Origin: an uncultured Alphaproteobacteria bacterium
GTDB taxonomy: Bacteria; Pseudomonadota; Alphaproteobacteria; RF32; CAG-239
DNA: 64,000 nt
Direction of reading: 5' to 3'
Assembly (NCBI GenBank): GCA_902464275.1
Contig: CABQIK010000001.1
Span: 1 to 64,000 of the forward strand
A program made the position numbers and the translations under genes. The notes under the pieces were generated by a model. It ran no database searches. It was not told the DNA's origin and was given only the letters and a program-made list of their open reading frames with translations. Shown here piece after piece: positions 25,870-34,591 of the stretch. Every line of letters begins with the position of its first letter. The first letter of the stretch is position 1.

Positions 25870-26655
25870 TTAAACCGCGACTTTGCCTTTTAAGACGCCG
25901 TAGCTTTCATAGCCGACAAGTTCAAAATCTTCATATTTAAAGTCATTAATATCTTTAATCAGCGGATTGATTTTCATGGTCGGTAACGGCAGCGGCGCGC
26001 GAGAGAGTTGCTCTTTTACCTGCTCAAAATGGTTGTGATAAATGTGCGTATCGCCAAGGGTATGAATAAACTCACCTGCTTTCAGGTCGCAAATCTGAGC
26101 AATCATCATCGTAAGCAAAGCATACGAGGCTATATTGAACGGCACTCCCAAAAACATATCGCATGAACGCTGATAAAGCATACAGGAGAGCTTTCCGTTC
26201 GCCACATAGAACTGAAACATCATATGGCACGGAGGCAATTTCATTTGTCCGATTTTGGAGGGATTCCATGCCGTAACAATCATACGCCGGTCATTGGGAT
26301 TATGCTTAATACGCTCAATAACATCAGCCAGCTGGTCAATTCCATCGCCGTTCCAGTTGCGCCATTGCGAGCCGTAAACCGGCCCCAAGTTACCGTTTTC
26401 ATCCGCCCATTCGTTCCAAATTCTCACTCCGTTATCTTGCAGATATTTAACATTGGTATCGCCTTTGATAAACCATAAAAGTTCATAAATAATGCTTTTA
26501 AGATGAACTTTTTTGGTAGTTACAAGCGGAAACCCTTTGCTTAAATCAAAGCGCATCTGCCGCCCGAAAACCGAGCGCGTGCCCACACCGGTACGGTCAA
26601 TTTTATCCACGCCGTTGTCCATAATGTCTTGCAACAAATCAAGATATTGTTTCAT
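25870..26655 (-). CDS. thyA: Thymidylate synthase
   Basis: Makes dTMP from dUMP, using methylene-tetrahydrofolate as carbon donor and reductant. The 261-residue product is close to E. coli ThyA. The catalytic Cys is Cys143 in LPPCHMMFQFY; RRMIVTAWNP and HIYHNHFEQ are also present. Its ATG overlaps the folA stop (TAATG), so dihydrofolate produced here is recycled by a translationally coupled partner. It is complete. Confidence 0.98.
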   Translation of the reverse strand: MKQYLDLLQDIMDNGVDKIDRTGVGTRSVFGRQMRFDLSKGFPLVTTKKVHLKSIIYELLWFIKGDTNVKYLQDNGVRIWNEWADENGNLGPVYGSQWRNWNGDGIDQLADVIERIKHNPNDRRMIVTAWNPSKIGQMKLPPCHMMFQFYVANGKLSCMLYQRSCDMFLGVPFNIASYALLTMMIAQICDLKAGEFIHTLGDTHIYHNHFEQVKEQLSRAPLPLPTMKINPLIKDINDFKYEDFELVGYESYGVLKGKVAV

Positions 26656-27233
26656 TATTTTTCTCCGTCTGCTTCTATTGCTTTTAAAATCCGCTTAATA
26701 ACCGCTTGGTCAACAAAATCGCCTTTTTTAACCCAAACCGTGGTGACAATATTATCAAGTTCATGCGGCGCGGATACGCAATGATATTTTTTATTCATCT
26801 CGTCAACACAAGGCGTTATATTAATCTTTTCACCTTTAAGTTCAGGATTTAACTCTCCCCGATAAGCACAATCCACTATCACATCAGGCTTTAGCCACCC
26901 CTCTCCGGTCATAAACAATTTATAAACACTGGCGCCGCCGGAAATGTACAAGTCGCCTTCAAAATCTTTAAATGCTTTTATATCGGTAACCACAAAATGA
27001 TTTTGCGGGTCTGACACCTCATACTCAGGATTAAAGCTTAAAACATAAATTTTACGATTAGGCAATGTGCGGTTGGGAAAGCTTTCATAAGTTTTTTCAC
27101 CGGCAACCAAATTTTGCCCTTCGGTAATGCGGCGAAAGCGCTTAAAATCAGACGAGATATGCCACGGTATATGCGGGCCGATTCCGATTACGTTATCTCC
27201 CTCATGTCGGCACCACACGGCAACTTTTGTCAT
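26655..27233 (-). CDS. folA: Dihydrofolate reductase, divergent
   Basis: Reduces dihydrofolate to tetrahydrofolate with NADPH. I take the ATG at 27233 (192 residues), which has GGAGA upstream, over an upstream ATG at 27260. Trp24 and the catalytic acid Asp29 lie in IPWHISSDFKRF; the NADPH-side motif YISGGASVYKLF is present. Some usual residues differ: GEKTYES replaces GRKTWES, and the first strand reads KVAVWCRHEGDNVIG. It is the first gene of folA-thyA. The divergence could affect inhibitor binding, but this cannot be judged from sequence. Confidence 0.9.
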   Translation of the reverse strand: MTKVAVWCRHEGDNVIGIGPHIPWHISSDFKRFRRITEGQNLVAGEKTYESFPNRTLPNRKIYVLSFNPEYEVSDPQNHFVVTDIKAFKDFEGDLYISGGASVYKLFMTGEGWLKPDVIVDCAYRGELNPELKGEKINITPCVDEMNKKYHCVSAPHELDNIVTTVWVKKGDFVDQAVIKRILKAIEADGEK

Positions 27234-27388
27234 TATATTTTCTCCTTTGGTAAAAATCATACAGAAGCTTTATGAAAAGACAAACATTTTTAAGCTGTTA
27301 TATACATCAAAAAATACCCTCCTATTAAGACTTATTTTAGATATTGAGTTTATGGTGATATAAACTTAATTTTAAAGGGATTCGTAAA

Positions 27389-28441
27389 ATGTTGTTATCT
27401 TGGCTGAATATAGATGCTTCCGTTTTGTTAAGAGCCGGTTTTGCCTTTGCGTTATCATTGCTTTTAGCGCTTATATTCGGCTCGCCGCTGATTAGTTTTT
27501 TGCACCATAAGCAGCATCACGGGCAGCCTATCCGCACTGACGGACCGCTAAGCCATTTGACAACCAAGCAAGGCACTCCGACCATGGGCGGTTTGCTGAT
27601 TTTAGGTAGCGCCGTAATTTCAATATTATGCTTTGCTAATGTTCATTATCATTTTGTATGGGTCAGCTTACTGGTTTTGATTATTTACGGCGCCACCGGC
27701 TTTGTTGACGACTACATTAAAGTCAGCAAAGAGACTCCGAACGCATTAACAGCTAAGGCAAAATTGTTTTTTCAGTTTATGACCGCTGTTATTGCCGTTA
27801 CCATTATTACCGCGGCGACTCCTAATGCCAGCGATCATATTTTATCGGTTCCGTATTTTAAGGCGGTGTTTAACATTTCATGGCTGTACATTCCGTTTGC
27901 GGTAATTGTAATTTCCGGCGCTTCCAACGGAGTTAATTTAAGCGACGGGCTTGACGGACTTGCCACCGGTCTGTTGATTTTGGCTTTTTCATTTTTTGCG
28001 GTCGTTGCCTATATCGTTGGCACACCGATTGCCAATGCCGTATCCATGACTTATATTCCGCGTAGCGCCGAAATGACGGTGGTATGCGCCGCGATTGTCG
28101 GTTCCTGCTTAGGCTTTTTGTGGTTTAATGCCCCCAAAGCTAAAGTATTTATGGGCGATACCGGCTCCTTGGCGTTAGGCGCCCTGCTCGGCACAGTTGC
28201 CGTTATTGTGAAGCAAGAGATTTTGCTTGCGATTGTCGGCGGAGTATTTGTGCTTGAAACCGTTTCGGTGATGATTCAGATTTTCTGGTATAAAAAAACC
28301 GGCAAACGCTTTTTCCGCATGGCTCCGATTCATCATCATTTTGAACAACTCGGCTGGAAGGAAACCACTGTTGTGTTCCGTTTTTGGCTCGCGGGATTAG
28401 TCCTCGCATTAATCGGGCTTTGCGCTTTAATTAACTTTTAA
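27389..28441 (+). CDS. mraY: Phospho-MurNAc-pentapeptide transferase
   Basis: An integral inner-membrane enzyme that makes lipid I from UDP-MurNAc-pentapeptide and undecaprenyl phosphate. The 350-residue product has about ten transmembrane helices and the family landmarks: TPTMGGLLIL near residue 64, FVDDYIKV with the Asp pair, NGVNLSDGLDGLATG, GDTGSLALG and the HHHFE motif near the end. AAAGGGA lies before the ATG. It opens the dcw cluster. murD, which normally follows it, is absent. Confidence 0.98.
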   Translation: MLLSWLNIDASVLLRAGFAFALSLLLALIFGSPLISFLHHKQHHGQPIRTDGPLSHLTTKQGTPTMGGLLILGSAVISILCFANVHYHFVWVSLLVLIIYGATGFVDDYIKVSKETPNALTAKAKLFFQFMTAVIAVTIITAATPNASDHILSVPYFKAVFNISWLYIPFAVIVISGASNGVNLSDGLDGLATGLLILAFSFFAVVAYIVGTPIANAVSMTYIPRSAEMTVVCAAIVGSCLGFLWFNAPKAKVFMGDTGSLALGALLGTVAVIVKQEILLAIVGGVFVLETVSVMIQIFWYKKTGKRFFRMAPIHHHFEQLGWKETTVVFRFWLAGLVLALIGLCALINF

Positions 28442-28455
28442 GCGGAGAAACAAAG

Positions 28456-29589
28456 ATGTTTGCCATTTCCCGATTAAGCAAAAGCCGCATAGCCAACTGG
28501 TGGTGGACAGTTGATAAAATCACTTTAAGTTTGGTATTGATTTTAATTTTTATCGGCGCGTTTTTGGTGTTCTCGGCAAGTCCGTCGGTTGCAAGACGAA
28601 TCGGTTATGCCGATTATCATTTTATTAAAAGGCAAATGGTTTTTATTTTTGTTTCATTATTTATTATCGTTGCTTTATCAATGCAACGCTTAAAAACCAT
28701 TCGGCGCATTGCCATTGTCGGCTATGTTTTAACCTTATGCCTTATGGTTTTAACCTTGTTTATGGGATATGAAACCAAAGGCGCTTCGCGTTGGATTCGC
28801 GTTTTAGGATTTTCATTACAGCCATCGGAATTTATTAAACCGACCTTTGTGGTGGTATCAGCCTGGCTGTTGGACGGAAGCAAAAAGTTTGAGGAATTTC
28901 CCGGCGGAATTTTATCGGCCGGACTGTTTGCCCTTACCGCCGGCATGCTGTTAATGCAGCCCGATGTCGGCATGACGATTGTTGTTTCGTTTATTTGGGG
29001 ATTTCAGCTGTTTTTGGCAGGATTGCCGTTGTTATTGGTGGCTATTTTGGGTTTGCTTGCCGTTGCCGGAGCCGTGGGAGCTTATTTTACATTTGACCAC
29101 GTGCACAGCCGCGTGCAGCAATTTTTAGCTTCCGGCAACGATTTAGGATACCAGGTTAAAAAATCATTAGACGCATTTTCAAGCGGCAACTTATTGGGAC
29201 GCGGCCCCGGCGAAGGCGTGGTAAAGCTTAATCTGCCCGATGCACACACCGACTTTATTTTTGCCGTTGCCGGCGAAGAGTTCGGCGTTTGGCTCTGCTT
29301 GATAATTGTGGCCATTTTTGCCGTTATTGTAATTCGCTCGTTGTATTTATCATTAAAAGACAACAATTTATTTATTGTGTATGCTTCCGCCGGACTTGCG
29401 GCTTCATTCGGTTTGCAGGGCATTATTAACATGGCTTCCACGTTACACCTTATGCCGACCAAGGGCATGACTTTGCCGTTTATTTCATACGGAGGGTCAT
29501 CATTGTTTGCTTCAGCGGTCGGCATCGGCATGCTGCTTGCCATAACCCGCCGCAACTCATCGGCTGAAGACAAAGACGGACCGTTTTAA
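28456..29589 (+). CDS. ftsW: SEDS peptidoglycan glycosyltransferase FtsW
   Basis: A polytopic SEDS protein of 377 residues that polymerises lipid II at the division septum with its partner class B PBP. Conserved parts: FSASPSVA, QPSEFIKPTFV near the middle, DAHTDFIFAVAGEEFG (catalytic loop region) and PFISYGGSSL near the end. RodA is the alternative, but the place between mraY and murB in the dcw cluster supports FtsW. CGGAG lies before the ATG, with a 14-bp gap to mraY. Confidence 0.93.
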   Translation: MFAISRLSKSRIANWWWTVDKITLSLVLILIFIGAFLVFSASPSVARRIGYADYHFIKRQMVFIFVSLFIIVALSMQRLKTIRRIAIVGYVLTLCLMVLTLFMGYETKGASRWIRVLGFSLQPSEFIKPTFVVVSAWLLDGSKKFEEFPGGILSAGLFALTAGMLLMQPDVGMTIVVSFIWGFQLFLAGLPLLLVAILGLLAVAGAVGAYFTFDHVHSRVQQFLASGNDLGYQVKKSLDAFSSGNLLGRGPGEGVVKLNLPDAHTDFIFAVAGEEFGVWLCLIIVAIFAVIVIRSLYLSLKDNNLFIVYASAGLAASFGLQGIINMASTLHLMPTKGMTLPFISYGGSSLFASAVGIGMLLAITRRNSSAEDKDGPF

Positions 29590-29606
29590 CCAAAAAGGAA
29601 TTTAAA

Positions 29607-30533
29607 ATGTTTGAAGGCTTATTTCATAAATCAATTACCGATATTTTACCGGAAGTTCGCGGAAAATATTTAAAACACGTGCCTCTTAGCAAACACACAT
29701 GGTTCGGCGTGGGCGGTCCGGCTGAGGTTATGTATATACCGGCTGATATTGATGACTTGCGCCACTTTTTGCTTAAACGTCCGCACAATTTGCCGTTAAG
29801 CGTTATCGGCGGCGGCTCTAACCTGTTGGTTCGCGACGGTGGTATTCCGGGAGTGGTTATTAAACTTGACAGCCCGTATTTTAAGCAAGTTAAAATCAGC
29901 GACAATGCCATTACCTGCTTTGCCGGTCTGAGCAATGCCGACTTAAAAAAATATTTTTTAGCCAATAACATCGGCGGACTTGAATTTTTATGCTCTATTC
30001 CGGGACGTATCGGCGGCTCTATAAAAACCAATGCCGGGTGCTTCGGAAAATGTATCAGCGACGTTTTAATATCGGCAGATATTATTGATGATACCGGCGA
30101 GGTTAAAACCGTGTATCCGACCGATTTAAAATTATCATATCGCAACAGTTTGTTTCCCGATGACTGGATTATTGTTTCAATTACGCTTAAAACCGAAACA
30201 AGCACGGCTGAACAAATAAGCAAAACATTAAACGAGCAGCGCGAATACCGGATTAAAAATCAGCCTTACAATGAAAAGACCGCCGGTTCAACCTTTAAAA
30301 ATCCCGAAGGTCTGCGCGCTTGGGAACTGATTAAAAAATCAGGTTGCGCCGAGTTGCAGGTCGGCGGCGCCAAAGTTTCAGAAAAGCACTGCAACTTTTT
30401 AATCAACACCGGCAAAGCCACGGCGGCCGATATTGAAAATTTGGGAAACATGATTGTTGAAAAGGTTAAGCAAAAAACCTCCATTACTTTGGAATGGGAA
30501 GTAAAAAAAATGGGAATCGGTAAACAAAAATGA
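29607..30533 (+). CDS. murB: UDP-N-acetylenolpyruvoylglucosamine reductase
   Basis: FAD- and NADPH-dependent cytosolic enzyme that completes UDP-MurNAc. The 308-residue product has the FAD-binding LSVIGGGSNLLVRDGG stretch, the SIPGRIGGSIKTNAGCFG stretch and the active-site AGSTFKNPEG. It is the short type (IIb by its length), common in alphaproteobacteria and Firmicutes. It overlaps ftsQ by 4 bp. murG and murC, often found just before it, are missing. Confidence 0.97.
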   Translation: MFEGLFHKSITDILPEVRGKYLKHVPLSKHTWFGVGGPAEVMYIPADIDDLRHFLLKRPHNLPLSVIGGGSNLLVRDGGIPGVVIKLDSPYFKQVKISDNAITCFAGLSNADLKKYFLANNIGGLEFLCSIPGRIGGSIKTNAGCFGKCISDVLISADIIDDTGEVKTVYPTDLKLSYRNSLFPDDWIIVSITLKTETSTAEQISKTLNEQREYRIKNQPYNEKTAGSTFKNPEGLRAWELIKKSGCAELQVGGAKVSEKHCNFLINTGKATAADIENLGNMIVEKVKQKTSITLEWEVKKMGIGKQK

Positions 30534-31384
30534 AAATCACGAAAGAATGGATGAAACATATTTTTGCAGCTGAAAGCAAAAAAACGTCCCAGAATAAAAA
30601 CCGCGTATCTCTTCCGTATGAAAGCCCGTACCGCTTTTTGGGAAATATGTTGTTTTTGGGCGCAATTTTTGCCGTGGCGTGCGGAATTGTTACCGTTCGC
30701 GATGATTTAATCAATAAAAAATTTGATAACCTTATGAGCGTGTTTTTCAAAAACTCGGTTAATTACGGTTGGGCGATTGACGATATTTTAATTAACGGGC
30801 GCAGCAAAACCGATTTTAACGACTTGCAACAAGCCATTAACTTAAACCGCGGCAACAGCATATTAGAGGTTGACTTAAACGAATTGCAAAACAACATACA
30901 AACTCTGCCATGGGTACAAAAAGCCGAAATTAAGCGCAGTTTTTTCCCTAACATTTTACAAATTAAATTAACCGAAAAAGATGTGTCCGCCTTATGGCAA
31001 TACGGCAGTAAATTTTATCCGGTAGATAATGACGGCAACTTAATTGAAGCCGAATTTACCCCGCATAAACCGCTTTTGGTTATTGTGGGACGCAATGCTC
31101 CGGAAAAAATCGGCGAGCTCTTAAAAATCACATCCGAAAACCCCGAAATAAGCAAACGGATTAAAGCCGCGATTTTACATTCCGGACGGCGTTGGGACGT
31201 AGTGTTTGACAATATTGAAAACGGCACGGTTTTAAAACTTCCCGAAAAGCAAACGGAACAGGCGTGGAAAAAATTTGTAAAAATTGAAAACAGGCATGGT
31301 ATTCTTAAACGTAAATTAACCTTCATAGACTTAAGATACGACAATAAAGTAATTGTGAGCGTCAATGATTCTCCCGCCTTGTAG
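30530..31384 (+). CDS. ftsQ: Cell division protein FtsQ
   Basis: A bitopic inner-membrane divisome protein. The product (284 residues) has a cytosolic basic stretch, one transmembrane helix (about 40-58), a POTRA domain (from about 78: WAIDDILINGRSKTDFNDLQQAIN) and the FtsQ beta domain (LPWVQKAEIKRSFFPNILQIKLTEKDVSALW). The sequence is divergent but typical in layout. ATGA overlap with murB indicates coupling. Confidence 0.9.
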   Translation: MKITKEWMKHIFAAESKKTSQNKNRVSLPYESPYRFLGNMLFLGAIFAVACGIVTVRDDLINKKFDNLMSVFFKNSVNYGWAIDDILINGRSKTDFNDLQQAINLNRGNSILEVDLNELQNNIQTLPWVQKAEIKRSFFPNILQIKLTEKDVSALWQYGSKFYPVDNDGNLIEAEFTPHKPLLVIVGRNAPEKIGELLKITSENPEISKRIKAAILHSGRRWDVVFDNIENGTVLKLPEKQTEQAWKKFVKIENRHGILKRKLTFIDLRYDNKVIVSVNDSPAL

Positions 31385-31411
31385 CAGGAAAAGTTTTATA
31401 AGGATAATAAC

Positions 31412-32668
31412 GTGAATTCTTTTACCCGAACGTCAACTCAGACCTTGGCCACTTTAGACATAGGCTCGTCTAAGGTTTGTTGTTTGATAGCGCATATCGG
31501 ACGCGGTAATAAAATTGAAATTATCGGCAGCGGGTATTATGCCTCAAAAGGCATAAAAAACGGAATTATTACGGATATTAATGACGCCACGCTCTCGGTT
31601 TGCAATGCGGTTGAAACGGCCGAACAAGCGGCTAACGAGCGCATTAACCGCGTTATTGTTAATGTTTCGGGTGAAAAGACCGCCGCTTTTATCAATAACG
31701 GCTCGCTGACATTGCGGAAAAACCGCCCGATTAACGAATCGGATATTGAAAAACTGATTACAAAAATAAATTTAAAAGCCAATGTGACGGATTATGAGTT
31801 AATACATTGTCTGCCGACCCATTTCAGGGTTGATAAAGGCGAGCAAACCTCTGACCCGCGCAATATTTACGGCGAAAATTTAAGCTTGGACATGATGTTC
31901 GGTATTTATCCCGCCATTTTGTGTAAAAATTTGTACGGGGTGATTGAAAACGCGCATTTGGAAATTGCCGAAAAAACTTTTTCGGCTTATGCCTCGGCTT
32001 TGGCCTGCCTGGTTGATGACGAAAAAAAGCTCGGCGCCACGGTTATTGATATCGGCGGCGGCTTAATCAGTATGGTGACTTTCAAAGACGGCTTTCCGGT
32101 TAAATTTGCCACCATTCCTTTGGGAGGAATGAACATTACCACAGACATTGCCTGGGTATTTACGACCTCGTTCGCTCATGCCGAAGCGCTTAAAATTCGC
32201 GAGGGTTGCGCCTTCCCGATTAGCACCGATGAAACGCAGAGCATTAAAATTTATCCGGTGGGCGAAGAAGACGACAGCTCAATCAGAACCATCAAAAAGT
32301 CAGAACTGAACGAAGTTATTGCCGCCCGAGTTGAAGAAATGTTTGAGATGATTAATCAAAAGCTTGATGAACAGGGACTTAAAGATTTACAAAATCATCG
32401 CATAGTTTTAACCGGAGGAACCAGTCTTTTACCGGGAATCGGTAAAATGGCAAGTTCTATCTTAAAAAAACAAATACGAATCGGCGTTCCGCATAATATT
32501 CCGAACATTCCGCGCGAAATGTATTCACCGATTTTTTCAACCGCTTTAGGCATGCTTTTGTTTGCCATAAACTACAATGAAAGCAAGCCGAGTAAAACTA
32601 TCGGAAAAACCTCTGCCGATATTGGCAGTTTCGGTAAGATTTTCAGTTGGATTAAACAAAATTTTTAA
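31412..32668 (+). CDS. ftsA: Cell division protein FtsA
   Basis: Actin-like protein that anchors FtsZ to the membrane. The 418-residue product has ATLDIGSSKVCCLI (phosphate 1), VIDIGGGLISM (phosphate 2) and ILTGGTSLLPGI-type adenosine motif (VLTGGTSLLPGI). The C-terminus FSWIKQNF fits the membrane-targeting amphipathic helix. The start is a GTG at 31412 with AAGGA upstream; no good ATG competes. A gap of 113 bp separates it from ftsZ and may hold a promoter. Confidence 0.96.
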   Translation: MNSFTRTSTQTLATLDIGSSKVCCLIAHIGRGNKIEIIGSGYYASKGIKNGIITDINDATLSVCNAVETAEQAANERINRVIVNVSGEKTAAFINNGSLTLRKNRPINESDIEKLITKINLKANVTDYELIHCLPTHFRVDKGEQTSDPRNIYGENLSLDMMFGIYPAILCKNLYGVIENAHLEIAEKTFSAYASALACLVDDEKKLGATVIDIGGGLISMVTFKDGFPVKFATIPLGGMNITTDIAWVFTTSFAHAEALKIREGCAFPISTDETQSIKIYPVGEEDDSSIRTIKKSELNEVIAARVEEMFEMINQKLDEQGLKDLQNHRIVLTGGTSLLPGIGKMASSILKKQIRIGVPHNIPNIPREMYSPIFSTALGMLLFAINYNESKPSKTIGKTSADIGSFGKIFSWIKQNF

Positions 32669-32781
32669 TTTTCCGACACCTTGTGTTTTATTGTTAAAAA
32701 CTTTTTTTGGTAACCAAAACTTAATTTATTTTCTTTATGCTGTTGCATAATGAAAAAGAATTTATATGGGAGCGTTAAAAT

Positions 32782-34533
32782 ATGCCTATTAACTTATCCG
32801 TAGCAGATAAACAACTCAGTCTTTTGAAACCGCGCATTATTGTTATCGGCGTCGGCGGCGGCGGCGGAAATGCCGTCAACAATATGATTAATAAAAACCT
32901 GGAAGGCGTTGATTTTATTGTTGCCAATACCGATGCTCAGGCTTTGGCTCACTCGGAAGCCGGTCGCAAAATTCAGTTAGGAGCTGAAATTACGCAAGGT
33001 TTAGGCGCAGGCGCTCGTCCTGATGTGGGCAGGATGGCGGCCGAAGAAGCCAAAGATGAGATTGCGGAAGCTCTTGACGGCGCCAATATGGTGTTTATTA
33101 CCGCCGGTATGGGCGGCGGAACAGGCTCAGGAGCCGCTCCGTTAGTTGCCAAAATTGCCAAAGAAAAAGGAATATTGACCGTCGGCGTTGTTACCAAACC
33201 GTTTGATTTTGAAGGTAAAAAACGCATGTCAACCGCCGAGAGCGCTATTGCTGAATTTACCGAGCAAGTTGACAGCATTATCATTATTCCTAACCAAAAT
33301 TTGTTCCGCATTGCCAACCCCAACACCACTTTGGAAGAGGCTTTTATTTTAGCGGATAACGTTTTGTATTCCGGCGTGCGCTCCATTACCGACCTGATGT
33401 TAATGCCGGGCTTAATGAACTTGGATTTTGCCGACATCAGAACCACCATGGAAGGCAAAGGCAAAGCTATTATGGGAACCGGCGAAGCGGAAGGCGAAGA
33501 CCGCGCCACCATTGCCGCCAAACAGGCTTTATCTAACCCGTTGTTAGACGATTGCACTATAAATGGCGCTAAAAGCGTGTTGATTAATATTACCGGCGGC
33601 AAAGATTTAACCTTGATGGAAGTTCAGGGTGCCGCTGACATTATCAAAAAAGAAGTTGATGATGATACGGAGATTATTTTCGGCTCCAGTTATGATGATG
33701 CCTTAGCCGGAAAAATCAGAGTTTCAATTGTGGTTACCGGTATTAATGACCAAAAAGGCATTAAGACAAAAGATAAAGTTATTGAACCGACTTCATACAT
33801 AAATGACAGCTATGTTCCGGCAACCGATAAGAAAGCTGAAACCGAAAGCCAGAATTTGGCTGCCAATTTGGAGCGCTTTGCCGCCAACTCACAACCGGTG
33901 AATATAATTGACGAAGTTACAGAACTTGAAGGATCTGCTCCGGAAACAAACGAAGAAGTTGTTGCGGAAAGCGTAGAAACTGTTGTCAGTGAAGAAGAAA
34001 CTCCGGTTGAAGACGATATTGATTTATCACAAGAAGAAGCTGCGCCTGCTTCTGATTTTACCAAGTTTGAAGATTTTGACATGTTGGAAAAATCAGCTGA
34101 AATTACTGACGCGCCGAAAGCCTCTGACTTGTTTAACGCGATTATGAATAAATCAGCCGCACCGCGTGCGGAATCAGAAGAAAAGCCCGAAAAAAGCCTG
34201 GAAGATTATATGCCGAGCGATGATGATATTTTTGTTGCAAAAACAAATATCAACACCGTAGACGATATACCGGAATTGTTCTCAGAACCTGAAGAACCTT
34301 CATTTGTGCCTAAGGCAGAAAAAAAAGAAGAAGCTCCTCTGCCGATAAACGACAAACCGAATTTTATTGATAAAATTTTAGGCATTTCCCGCGCGCGCAA
34401 AAACCGCAAAGACCAATACTCATACAATGAGCCGTCTTCTCCGCGCTTTGGCAACGAGCAGGAAGATATGGAAGCCGCAAATTCGGACGAACCCGAAAAT
34501 TTGGATATTCCGGCTTTTTTAAGACGTAAATAA
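32782..34533 (+). CDS. ftsZ: Cell division protein FtsZ, long form
   Basis: Tubulin-like GTPase that forms the division ring. The core (about 1-325) has the G-box GGGTGSG (111-117) and the T7-loop region NLDFADI. The 583-residue length reflects a long acidic, Ser/Glu-rich linker of about 230 residues, common in alphaproteobacteria. The C-terminal peptide LDIPAFLRRK is the conserved tail bound by FtsA and other partners. Last gene of the dcw cluster; lpxC does not follow. Confidence 0.98.
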   Translation: MPINLSVADKQLSLLKPRIIVIGVGGGGGNAVNNMINKNLEGVDFIVANTDAQALAHSEAGRKIQLGAEITQGLGAGARPDVGRMAAEEAKDEIAEALDGANMVFITAGMGGGTGSGAAPLVAKIAKEKGILTVGVVTKPFDFEGKKRMSTAESAIAEFTEQVDSIIIIPNQNLFRIANPNTTLEEAFILADNVLYSGVRSITDLMLMPGLMNLDFADIRTTMEGKGKAIMGTGEAEGEDRATIAAKQALSNPLLDDCTINGAKSVLINITGGKDLTLMEVQGAADIIKKEVDDDTEIIFGSSYDDALAGKIRVSIVVTGINDQKGIKTKDKVIEPTSYINDSYVPATDKKAETESQNLAANLERFAANSQPVNIIDEVTELEGSAPETNEEVVAESVETVVSEEETPVEDDIDLSQEEAAPASDFTKFEDFDMLEKSAEITDAPKASDLFNAIMNKSAAPRAESEEKPEKSLEDYMPSDDDIFVAKTNINTVDDIPELFSEPEEPSFVPKAEKKEEAPLPINDKPNFIDKILGISRARKNRKDQYSYNEPSSPRFGNEQEDMEAANSDEPENLDIPAFLRRK

Positions 34534-34549
34534 TTATCTATTTCATGAT

Positions 34550-34584
34550 AAACCCCCGCTATGGTTAACATGGCGGGGGTTTTG
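34550..34584. terminator. Bidirectional terminator between ftsZ and adiA
   Basis: The stem AAACCCCCGC / GCGGGGGTTT is GC-rich, with T tracts on both strands, between two convergent stop codons. Confidence 0.87.
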
Positions 34585-34591
34585 TTGACGC

